From VRUE01 sp963701265 (GTDB taxonomy: Bacteria > Actinomycetota > Thermoleophilia > Solirubrobacterales > 70-9), in the NCBI GenBank assembly GCA_963701265.1, contig OY969581.1:186001-250000 (forward strand): DNA of 64,000 bases, written 5' to 3'. The notes below the pieces were generated by a model, which did not search any database, had not been told where the DNA came from, and saw nothing but the letters and a program-made list of their open reading frames with translations. How positions within the stretch are numbered: position 1 is the first letter of the stretch; each line of letters opens with the position of its first letter. Below are positions 1 through 6,714 of this stretch, one piece after another. The position numbers and the translations under genes were made by a program.

Positions 1-1
1 C

Positions 2-406
2 CTCGGCCACGAGCCGCTGCTCTACCGCGACCTCAGCGGCCGCGAGAACCTGCGCTTCCACGCCCGCCTGCACGGGATGAAGGGTGAGGCGGGCGAGGCG
101 CGAATCGAGCAGCTGCTCGCCGCGGTCGGGATGGAGCGGCGGGGCGAGCAGCGCGTCGCCGAGCTCTCCGCCGGGATGCGCCAGCGGCTGGCGATCGCCC
201 GCTGCGTCCTGCACGAGCCCGAGCTGCTGCTGCTCGACGAGCCCGACTCCAACCTCGACGCCGAGGGGCGCAGGCTGGCCCGGGCGCTGATCGGCCCCGC
301 CGCCGAGCGCACCCGCGTCATCGTCAGCCACGACCCCGAGCGCTTCGAAGCCGAGGCCGACCAGGTGCTGCGGCTCGAGGCGGGCGGGCGGGCGGTGGCC
401 GCATGA
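2..406 (+). CDS. ccmA: Heme exporter ATP-binding subunit CcmA, 5'-truncated by window edge
   Basis: C-terminal two thirds of an ABC-transporter ATPase; the start and Walker A lie before the window. Visible are the Q-loop region (LGHEPLLYRDLSGRENL), the ABC signature LSAGMRQRLAIAR, Walker B LLLLDEPDSNLD and the H-loop region VIVSHD. It overlaps ccmB by 4 bp (ATGA) and is followed by ccmC, which identifies it as the cytosolic ATPase of the CcmAB complex. In the known family, CcmAB uses ATP to release heme-loaded CcmE from CcmC during c-type cytochrome maturation. No CcmE is seen here. The assignment of this ATPase as CcmA rests mainly on the neighbours. Confidence 0.85.
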   Translation, partial: LGHEPLLYRDLSGRENLRFHARLHGMKGEAGEARIEQLLAAVGMERRGEQRVAELSAGMRQRLAIARCVLHEPELLLLDEPDSNLDAEGRRLARALIGPAAERTRVIVSHDPERFEAEADQVLRLEAGGRAVAA

Positions 407-1083
407 CCCCGTCCCGAACCGCCTTCGCCACGATCCTCGCCAAGGACCTGCGGGCTGAGCTGCGCACCCTGCAGTCGCTGCCGGCGATGGCGCTCTTCGC
501 CACCACCACCTTCGTCATCTTCCGCTTCGGCCTCGACCGCACCACGCTCTCCGGCAGCCTCGCCGCAGGGGTGCTCTGGGCGACCCTGCTCTTCGCCGCC
601 CTGCTCGGCGTCAACCGCCTCTTCGTCAGCGAGCGCGAGGAGGGCGGCTTCGACGCGATCCGGCTCGCCCCGATCGACCGCAGCGCCCTCTTCGCCGCCA
701 AGGCGACGGCGCTCTTCATCTATCTACTGGTGCTGGAGCTGGTCGTCGTGCCGATCTTCGCCCTCTTCTTCCTCGGCTCCGCCGCCGCGCTCGGCCCGAT
801 GCTCGCCGTGCTGCTGCTCGCCGACCTCGGCATCGCCGCCACCGGCACCCTGATCTCCTCGATGGCGGTCCACTCCCGCGCCCGCGACCTGCTCGGCCCA
901 CTCGTCCTGCTGCCCCTGATCGTGCCGCTGATGATCGCCGCGACGGGCGCCAGCGAGCCGCTGCTGGCGGCGGGCGGACCCGGTTACCACCGCTTCGGCA
1001 CCTGGCTGGCGGTGCTCTCCCTATACGATCTGATCTTCCTCCTGCTCGGCTGGGCCGTCTTCGATTTCCTCCTGGAGGACTAG
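403..1083 (+). CDS. ccmB: Heme exporter membrane subunit CcmB
   Basis: 226 aa, close to the usual CcmB length of about 220. There are six hydrophobic segments, roughly residues 25-45, 50-67, 95-120, 125-150, 160-180 and 197-220. The SEREEGGFDAIRLAPIDRSA stretch after the second segment is typical of CcmB, where a cytosolic loop contacts the ATPase. The ATG at 403 overlaps the ccmA stop (ATGA), indicating translational coupling. The protein is the permease part of CcmAB in the cytoplasmic membrane. Confidence 0.88.
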   Translation: MTPSRTAFATILAKDLRAELRTLQSLPAMALFATTTFVIFRFGLDRTTLSGSLAAGVLWATLLFAALLGVNRLFVSEREEGGFDAIRLAPIDRSALFAAKATALFIYLLVLELVVVPIFALFFLGSAAALGPMLAVLLLADLGIAATGTLISSMAVHSRARDLLGPLVLLPLIVPLMIAATGASEPLLAAGGPGYHRFGTWLAVLSLYDLIFLLLGWAVFDFLLED

Positions 1084-1117
1084 CGGGCAGGACGCCTCCC
1101 CAGCGCCCAAACTTGGC

Positions 1118-1843
1118 ATGTACGGCAAAGGACTGAGACCACTCTCGATCGCGACCGTCGTGGGGATTGCCGCTGCGCTCTCGCTGGTCTTCTTCTACGC
1201 GCCGCTCGACGCCGACCAGGGCTTCATCCAGAAGATCTTCTACCTGCACGTGCCGCTGGCGATCGTGGCGCTGATCGGCTTCATCATCGGCGGGGTCTTC
1301 GCGATCTTCCACCTGCGCAGCGGCAACCGGCGCTGGGACGCCTACTCCTACGTCTCGATCCACATGTCGGTGATCTTCGGCGTCGCCGTGTTGATCACCG
1401 GCGCGATCTGGGCCAAGGCCTCCTGGGGGCACTGGTGGGTCTGGGACGAGCCGACCCTGGTCAGCTTCCTGATCGTCTTCCTGATGTACGCGACCTACTA
1501 CCCCTTCCGCTACGCAATCGAGGACCCCGAGCGCCAGGCGCGCTACGCCTCGGTCTTCGCCGTCACCGCCGGCGCCTTCGTGCCGCTCAACTTCATGGCC
1601 GTGCGGATGGCCCAGAGCCTCGTCCACCCGCGCACCTTCGGCACCGCCAACGGCGGCCTGCCCGGGGAGATGATGTTCACCTTCCTCGTCTGCTTCGTCG
1701 CGATCGCGCTGCTCTGGGTGACGCTGGTCAAGCTCGAGCTGACGGCGAAGAGCACCTCGGGCCAGCTGAAGCGCCTGCGCCGCGCCCTCGATGCGCCCGC
1801 GCAGGGCGGCGGGGCGTCGAGAATCGCCCCGGAGGTGAGCTAG
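1118..1843 (+). CDS. ccmC: Cytochrome c biogenesis protein CcmC (heme-handling, WWD domain)
   Basis: 241 aa with six predicted membrane segments. The tryptophan-rich heme-handling motif GHWWVWDEPTLVS lies near residues 107-119 between membrane segments, with conserved histidines (LHVP near residue 43, LVHPRTFG near residue 170) that serve as axial heme ligands in the family. CcmC presents heme at the outer membrane face to the chaperone CcmE. The gene follows ccmB by 34 bp, and its stop codon abuts the next start. The C-terminal tail (about residues 205-241) is polar and cytosolic. Confidence 0.9.
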   Translation: MYGKGLRPLSIATVVGIAAALSLVFFYAPLDADQGFIQKIFYLHVPLAIVALIGFIIGGVFAIFHLRSGNRRWDAYSYVSIHMSVIFGVAVLITGAIWAKASWGHWWVWDEPTLVSFLIVFLMYATYYPFRYAIEDPERQARYASVFAVTAGAFVPLNFMAVRMAQSLVHPRTFGTANGGLPGEMMFTFLVCFVAIALLWVTLVKLELTAKSTSGQLKRLRRALDAPAQGGGASRIAPEVS

Positions 1844-2077
1844 GTGATCGGTCTCCTGCTGGCCGCCACCCCGGCGCTGCCGCTCGATGAGGCCGGCAAG
1901 TACGTCGCCGGCGCCTACATCGTCTTCCTGGTCCTGATCGTGGTCTACGTCGCGATCATGGCGAGCAAACTGCAGCGCATGGAGAAGGAGCTGCGCGAGC
2001 TGGCGAGCTTTGCCGAGCACCGCGCCGAGGGCGAGGCTGCCGGTTCGGATCGCGAGGAGGTCAGCGCCGATGTCTGA
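1844..2077 (+). CDS. CcmD-like small membrane protein
   Basis: 77 aa starting with GTG directly after the ccmC stop codon. It has one hydrophobic segment (about residues 20-40, YVAGAYIVFLVLIVVYVAIM) followed by a charged helix KLQRMEKELRELASF and an acidic tail. This is the typical make-up and position of CcmD, a single-span peptide that stabilises the CcmABC-CcmE complex. CcmD is too short and variable to be certain from sequence alone; the position after ccmC is the main support. It overlaps hemA by 8 bp. Confidence 0.65.
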   Translation: MIGLLLAATPALPLDEAGKYVAGAYIVFLVLIVVYVAIMASKLQRMEKELRELASFAEHRAEGEAAGSDREEVSADV

Positions 2078-3413
2078 GCTGCTGGCGCTCGGCGTCTCCC
2101 ACAAGACCGCGCCGCTCGACCTGCGCGAGCGCCTCTCGCTGACCGAGGGCCGCGCCGCCGGCGCCCTGCGCGAGCTCACCGACGTCGCCGGCATCCACGA
2201 GGCGGCGGCGATCTCGACCTGCAACCGCACCGAGCTCTACCTCGTCGTCTCCGATCCGGTCGAGGCCGAGTCGACCGCGCTGGGCGTGCTCACCCGCCAG
2301 GCCGATATCCGCCCGACCGAGCTGCTCGGCCACCTCTACTCGCTGCGCTCCAGCGAGGCCGTCCGCCACCTCTTCCGCGTCACCGCCGGGCTCGACTCGA
2401 TGATCCTCGGCGAGGCCGAGATTCAGGGCCAGGTCAAGCGCGCCTACGAGCTCGCCCTGGTCGAGGGCGGCACCGGGCCGATCCTCAACCGCCTCTTCCG
2501 CGGCGCCCTTGCCGCCGGCGGCCGCGCCCGCGACGAGACCGGGATCAGCGAGAAGAACGTCTCGATCCCCTCGGTCGCGGTCGAGCTGGCGCGGCGCACG
2601 CTCGGTGACCTCGCCGAGAAGCGGGTGCTGGTGATCGGCGCCGGCGAGACCGCCGAGCTGCTCGCCCGCGCCCTGGTCAGCCGCGGCGTCGCCACCGTCT
2701 TCGTCGCCAACCGCCACTACGACCGCGCGATCGGCCTCGCCCAGCGCTTCGACGGCAACGCCGTGCGCTTCGAGGAGCTGCCCGAGCAGCTCGAGCAGGC
2801 CGACATCGTCGTCTCGGCGACCAACTCGCCGCACCACATCGTCGAGCGCGACGACCTCGAGCAGGTGATGGCAACCCGCGGCGGACGGCCGCTGCTGCTG
2901 GTCGACATCGCCGTGCCGCGCGACATCGAGCCCGCCTGCCGCGAGATCGCCGGGGTCAGCCTGCACGACATCGACGATGTCCAGCAGATCGTCGCCCGCA
3001 ACGCTGGCGGCCGCGAGGCCGAGGCGCAGCGGGCCGAACGCCTGATCGACGCCGAGCAGGACCGCTTCGAGCGCTGGCTCGCCTCGCTCGAGGTCGTGCC
3101 GACGATCAGCGCCCTGCGCGAGCGCGCCGACGAGGTCGTGCGCCGCGTCCTGGCCGAGAACGAGGGCCGCTGGGAGGAGCTCAGCGAGGCCGACCGCGAG
3201 CGGCTCAGCGTGATGGCGAAGGCGATCGCCTCGCGCCTCCTGCACGAGCCCACCCTGCGGATGAAGCGCTCGGCCGGCAGCGACGAGGCCTACCTCTATG
3301 TCAGCGCGTTGCGAGAGCTGTTCGGGCTGGACGTCGAGACCGAGCCAGAGGCCGAGGGTGCATCGAATGTGACCGAGTTGCGACGGAGCAATCCCGGTAG
3401 GGGTTCCGCTTAA
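2070..3413 (+). CDS. hemA: Glutamyl-tRNA reductase
   Basis: 447 aa. It catalyses NADPH-dependent reduction of glutamyl-tRNA(Glu) to glutamate-1-semialdehyde, the first step of C5-pathway tetrapyrrole synthesis. The catalytic cysteine lies in STCNRTELYL (about residue 50); the family signature LDSMILGEAEIQGQVKRAYE follows. The Rossmann NADPH domain begins at VLVIGAGETAELLARAL (about residue 188), and the C-terminal dimerisation helix covers about residues 310-410. The ATG at 2070 was chosen because GAGGAGG sits 9 nt upstream and the protein then begins MSELLALGVSHKTAPL, the family N-terminus; a longer reading frame upstream is not supported. The last codons lie inside a long inverted repeat. 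Confidence 0.95.
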   Translation: MSELLALGVSHKTAPLDLRERLSLTEGRAAGALRELTDVAGIHEAAAISTCNRTELYLVVSDPVEAESTALGVLTRQADIRPTELLGHLYSLRSSEAVRHLFRVTAGLDSMILGEAEIQGQVKRAYELALVEGGTGPILNRLFRGALAAGGRARDETGISEKNVSIPSVAVELARRTLGDLAEKRVLVIGAGETAELLARALVSRGVATVFVANRHYDRAIGLAQRFDGNAVRFEELPEQLEQADIVVSATNSPHHIVERDDLEQVMATRGGRPLLLVDIAVPRDIEPACREIAGVSLHDIDDVQQIVARNAGGREAEAQRAERLIDAEQDRFERWLASLEVVPTISALRERADEVVRRVLAENEGRWEELSEADRERLSVMAKAIASRLLHEPTLRMKRSAGSDEAYLYVSALRELFGLDVETEPEAEGASNVTELRRSNPGRGSA

Positions 3414-3496
3414 CTTTTTCAAGTCGCGTTTGCGGCTGCCGACGATGGTCACCCGCGAAAAAGTGCAAGACGCTCCACCCCTACCGGGATTGCTCC
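3385..3496. repeat. 20-bp perfect inverted repeat spanning hemA 3' end and hemA-hemC gap
   Basis: The arm at 3385-3404 (GGAGCAATCCCGGTAGGGGT) is the exact reverse complement of 3477-3496. The left arm lies in the last codons of hemA. An inner pair, ACTTTTTC at 3413-3420 and GAAAAAGT at 3457-3464, is nested inside, so the 112-nt segment can fold as a long two-part hairpin. There is no U-tract after the right arm. It could be a Rho-independent-type 3'-end structure, an mRNA-stabilising hairpin or an inserted palindrome. Confidence 0.75.
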
Positions 3497-3518
3497 TGAG
3501 TCACACAGGGTTCCTTCG

Positions 3519-4400
3519 ATGATTCGGATTGCCACCCGCGGCAGCGCACTCGCCTTGGCCCAAGCGGGGCAAGTGGCGGAGCTGATCGGCGGAGCTGAGC
3601 TGATTGAGGTCGGTGCTGATGGCGGAGCGGAGGACAAGGCGCGGTTCGTGCGAGGAGTTGAGCGGGCGTTGCTCGATGGCGAGGCGGAGATCGGGGTGCA
3701 CTCGGCCAAGGACCTGCCGGCGGAGCTGACCGAGGGGCTGATGTTGGCTGCGGTGCCGGGGCGCGAGGATCCTCGCGATGCCTGGATCGGGGTCGGGTCC
3801 TCTCTCGATGAGGTTCCGGAGGGTGCCAAGGTGGGGACCGCCAGCTTGCGGCGCCAAGCCCAGCTGCTTGCGGCGCGACCGGACCTCGTGGTGAGCGAGT
3901 TGCACGGCAATGTCGACACCCGCCTGCGCAAGCTCGCCGAGGGCGAGCTCGACGCGATCGTGCTCGCGGTAGCCGGCCTGCGCCGTCTCGGGCGCGCCGA
4001 TGAGATCGCCTTCCCGATCCCGGAGGACTCGATGACCCCGGCCGCGGGCCAGGGCTCGCTGCTGTTGCAGACCCGTGCCGGGGACGAGGAGGCGCTGGCG
4101 CTGGTCGACCCGATCGTCGACGAAGCCGCCCTGCGCGAGCTGACCGCCGAGCGCACCGTCGTCGCCCTGCTCGACGCGACCTGCGCCAGCCCGATCGGCG
4201 TCCACGCCAAGGTCGATGCCCAGAACGACCGGATGACAATGGACGCCTTCGTCGGCCTGCCCGACGGCAGCGAGTGGGTGCGCGACCAGGTCGAGGGCGA
4301 CTCGACCGAGCCCACAGCCCTCGGTGCCGAACTGGCCAAGCGCCTGATCGACAGCGGCGCCCGCGAGCTGCTCGAGCGGGCGGAGGAGATGGCAGCGTGA
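3519..4400 (+). CDS. hemC: Hydroxymethylbilane synthase (porphobilinogen deaminase)
   Basis: 293 aa. It condenses four porphobilinogens into hydroxymethylbilane. The N-terminus MIRIATRGSALALAQA, the EIGVHSAKDLPAEL lysine loop (about residues 52-65) and GTASLRRQAQLLAARPDLVV are family signatures. The dipyrromethane-cofactor cysteine is in LDATCASPIGVHA (about residue 227). It lies between hemA and the fused cobA-hemD, giving three consecutive steps of the pathway; hemB is not in the window. The start is the first ATG, 22 nt after the hemA-hemC inverted repeat. Confidence 0.95.
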   Translation: MIRIATRGSALALAQAGQVAELIGGAELIEVGADGGAEDKARFVRGVERALLDGEAEIGVHSAKDLPAELTEGLMLAAVPGREDPRDAWIGVGSSLDEVPEGAKVGTASLRRQAQLLAARPDLVVSELHGNVDTRLRKLAEGELDAIVLAVAGLRRLGRADEIAFPIPEDSMTPAAGQGSLLLQTRAGDEEALALVDPIVDEAALRELTAERTVVALLDATCASPIGVHAKVDAQNDRMTMDAFVGLPDGSEWVRDQVEGDSTEPTALGAELAKRLIDSGARELLERAEEMAA

Positions 4401-4407
4401 TCACCGC

Positions 4408-4452
4408 TCCGGTGCGCTTTATGCACCCCCACGGAGTAAAAGGCGCATCGGA
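4408..4452. repeat. 45-nt palindrome between hemC and cobA-hemD (copy 1 of 2)
   Basis: It starts TCCGGTGCGCTTTATG and ends AAAAGGCGCATCGGA; the two halves are reverse complements with few mismatches. It fills nearly the whole 52-nt gap and ends at the base before the cobA-hemD ATG (4453). A near-identical 45-nt element is at 44157-44201. No U-tract and no Shine-Dalgarno outside the stem. Confidence 0.8.
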
Positions 4453-5955
4453 ATGAGCGCGCGTTCCGGAGTTGTCTACCTCGTTGGTGCGGGACCCGGA
4501 GACCCTGGTCTGATGACGGCGCGGTCGCTGGAGCTGATCGCCGCGGCCGACGCGATCTACTACGACCGGCTGATCCCGCCTGGGGCTCTCGACGGAGCGC
4601 GCGAGGACGCCGAGCTGGTCTACGTCGGCAAGGCACCCGGCAAGCCATCGGTGCCACAGGAGGAGATCGGCGAGCGCTTGATCGAGGCGGCGCGGGCGGG
4701 CAAGAGCGTGGTGCGGCTCAAGGGCGGTGACCCGTTCGTCTTCGGACGCGGCGGTGAGGAGGGCGAGGCGCTGCGCGGTGCCGGGGTCGAGTTCGAGCTG
4801 GTGCCCGGGATCACGGCGGGAGTCGCCGCCAGTGCCTACGCCGGCATTCCCGTCACCCACCGCGACGACGCCTCGGCCGTCGCCTTCATCACCGGCCACG
4901 AGGATCCCGAGAAGCCCGAGAGCGCGCTCGACTGGGAGGCGCTGGCCCGCTTCCCCGGCACCCTCGTCTTCTACATGGGGGTCAAGCGACTGGCCGACAA
5001 CGCGGCAGCGCTGATCGCTGCCGGGCGCGATGCGGACGAGCCCGCCGCCGCGGTTGAACGCGGCACGATGGAGGGCCAGCGCACCGTGGTCGCCACCCTC
5101 GGCACCCTGGCTGACACGGTCGAGCGCGAGAGCATCGGCGCCCCGGCCCTGATCGTCGTCGGGCCGGTGGTGGCGCGACGCGAGTCGCTGGCCTGGCTCG
5201 AGCGCCGGCCGCTCCACGGTAAGCGCGTCGTCGTCACCCGCGCGCGGGCCCAGGCCAGCGGCCTGGCCAAGCGTTTGCGTGGGCTGGGAGCCGAGGTTGT
5301 CGAGCTGCCCGCGATCCGGATCGAGCCGACGATCGAGAGCGATGAGGCGCAGCGCGCCGTCGAGCAGATCGGCGAGTACGCACTGATCGTTCTCACCAGC
5401 CCCAACGGGGTTCGTCTGCTCTTCGAGGCGATGCGTGCCACCGGCCTCGACACCCGTGCGCTCGCCGGCACGACCATCGCTGCGATTGGCCCCGGCACGT
5501 CTCGGGCTCTCGCCCGCTGCGGCATCGCGGCCGACATCGTCCCCGAGCGCTTCGTTGCCGAGTCCCTGGTCGAGTCGCTGGCCGAGGTCGATGTCGCTGG
5601 CAGGCGCGTCCTCGTCGCCCGGGCCGCCGAGGCCCGCGACGTCATCCCCGAGCACCTCAGCGACCGCGGCGCCGAGGTCGACGTCGTCGCCCTCTACGAA
5701 ACCGTGCGCGAGGAGCCGGACGCCGAGGCAGTCGAGGCCGCCCAGAGTGCCGACTACGTCACCTTCACCTCGTCCTCGACCGTGCGCAACCTGACCGACG
5801 CCCTCGGCGAGCGCTTCCCCAGCACCGCCCGCATCGTCTCGATCGGCCCTGTCACCAGTGAGGCCGTCGCCAATGCCGGCCTCGAGGTCAACGTCGAAGC
5901 TGAGCGCCACGACATCGACGGCCTCGTCTCTGCCTTGCTCACTGACGCGAACTGA
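4453..5955 (+). CDS. cobA-hemD: Uroporphyrinogen-III C-methyltransferase / uroporphyrinogen-III synthase fusion
   Basis: 500-aa bifunctional protein. Residues 1 to about 250 are the SAM-dependent SUMT domain: VYLVGAGPGDPGLMTARS, YDRLI, VRLKGGDPFVFGRGGEE, PGITAGVAASAYAGIPVTHR and the GTLVFYMG segment are all present. Residues about 255-500 are a HemD domain (GKRVVVTRARAQASGLAKRL at its start, TSPNGVR, VTFTSSSTVRNL near the end). HemD cyclises hydroxymethylbilane from HemC; SUMT diverts uroporphyrinogen III to precorrin-2 (siroheme/cobalamin). Such fusions are known in actinobacteria and firmicutes. The ATG directly follows a palindrome that occupies the place of a ribosome binding site. Confidence 0.93.
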   Translation: MSARSGVVYLVGAGPGDPGLMTARSLELIAAADAIYYDRLIPPGALDGAREDAELVYVGKAPGKPSVPQEEIGERLIEAARAGKSVVRLKGGDPFVFGRGGEEGEALRGAGVEFELVPGITAGVAASAYAGIPVTHRDDASAVAFITGHEDPEKPESALDWEALARFPGTLVFYMGVKRLADNAAALIAAGRDADEPAAAVERGTMEGQRTVVATLGTLADTVERESIGAPALIVVGPVVARRESLAWLERRPLHGKRVVVTRARAQASGLAKRLRGLGAEVVELPAIRIEPTIESDEAQRAVEQIGEYALIVLTSPNGVRLLFEAMRATGLDTRALAGTTIAAIGPGTSRALARCGIAADIVPERFVAESLVESLAEVDVAGRRVLVARAAEARDVIPEHLSDRGAEVDVVALYETVREEPDAEAVEAAQSADYVTFTSSSTVRNLTDALGERFPSTARIVSIGPVTSEAVANAGLEVNVEAERHDIDGLVSALLTDAN

Positions 5956-5961
5956 GGGCGT

Positions 5962-5996
5962 GGCGACTTATGCGTCATATAGGCGTATAAGTCGCC
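5962..5996. promoter_or_regulatory. 35-nt palindrome immediately before birA
   Basis: GGCGACTTAT at 5962-5971 pairs perfectly with ATAAGTCGCC at 5987-5996, and the stem continues inward (GCG/CGT) with one mismatch. It starts 6 nt after the cobA-hemD stop and ends 1 nt before the birA ATG. It may be a transcript 3'-end hairpin, an operator or a translation-control hairpin. It does not resemble the known BirA operator half-sites (TTGTAAACC type), and this BirA has no HTH domain. Confidence 0.65.
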
Positions 5997-5997
5997 A

Positions 5998-6714
5998 ATG
6001 CCCGCCGACCCGCCGGTGATTTTCGGCTCTCCCCACCGCCACTTCAGGGTCACGGACTCGACCAACAGCCGCGCCCGTGAGCTGGTCGAAGCGGGGGCGC
6101 CGGGCGGCACCGTGGTCACCGCCCGCGAACAGACGGCGGGGCGCGGACGGCAGGGACGGGTCTGGACCGCTCCCGAAGGCAAGGCGCTGCTCTACTCGGC
6201 GATCCTGCGCCCGCTCGACGAGCGCCACCTGCTGCTGCCGCTCTCGGTGCCGCTTGCGGTCTGTGCCGCCGCCGAGGCGCTGCGGCCCAGCAGCGAGTGC
6301 ATGGTCAAGTGGCCCAACGACGTCTGGCTCGAAGGGCGCAAGCTGGCCGGCATCCTGATCGAGGCCAAGCCGCAGGACGGCTGGGCGGTGATCGGCGTCG
6401 GCCTCAACCTCTCGATCGAGCCGGATGAGTTCCCGGACGACCTGCGTCAACCGGCGACCTCACTCGGCGGCGGGGTGACGCCAGAACAGGCTCGTGGCGA
6501 GCTCGACGCTCAGCTAAATCGTTGGGCCTACGCGCCCGAGGACGAGGTTCTCGCCGAGTGGCGCCGCCGCGACGGCCTGCGCGGCCGCGAGGTCAGCTGG
6601 GAGGACGGCTCAGGAGTCGCCGACGGCATCGACGACCGCGGCAACCTCGTCGTCGCCCTTGCCGGCGGCGGCAGCGTCAGCCTCGGAGCCGGCGAGGTCC
6701 AGCTGCGCCTCTGA
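5998..6714 (+). CDS. birA: Biotin--[acetyl-CoA-carboxylase] ligase
   Basis: 238 aa, the short (class I) form without an N-terminal DNA-binding domain. It activates biotin with ATP and transfers it to the carboxyl-carrier lysine. The N-terminal DSTNSRARELVEAGAPGGTVV, the biotinyl-AMP loop AGRGRQGRVW (about residues 46-55), VKWPNDVWLEGRKLAGIL (about residues 102-119) and GVGLNLS are diagnostic. The C-terminal SH3-like domain is LRGREVSW...GVADGIDDRGNLVV. Its last 35 codons are antisense to the 3' end of the convergent helicase gene, an uncommonly long tail-to-tail overlap of 105 bp. Confidence 0.93.
   Translation: MPADPPVIFGSPHRHFRVTDSTNSRARELVEAGAPGGTVVTAREQTAGRGRQGRVWTAPEGKALLYSAILRPLDERHLLLPLSVPLAVCAAAEALRPSSECMVKWPNDVWLEGRKLAGILIEAKPQDGWAVIGVGLNLSIEPDEFPDDLRQPATSLGGGVTPEQARGELDAQLNRWAYAPEDEVLAEWRRRDGLRGREVSWEDGSGVADGIDDRGNLVVALAGGGSVSLGAGEVQLRL

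Noticed and set aside
716..2230. 504-codon minus-strand frame opposite ccmB/ccmC
   Set aside because: His/Asp/Arg-rich translation with no family features; shadow of the ccm genes on the other strand.
5962..5996. Biotin operator (BirA box) before birA
   Set aside because: Half-sites do not resemble known BirA boxes and this BirA lacks a DNA-binding domain.
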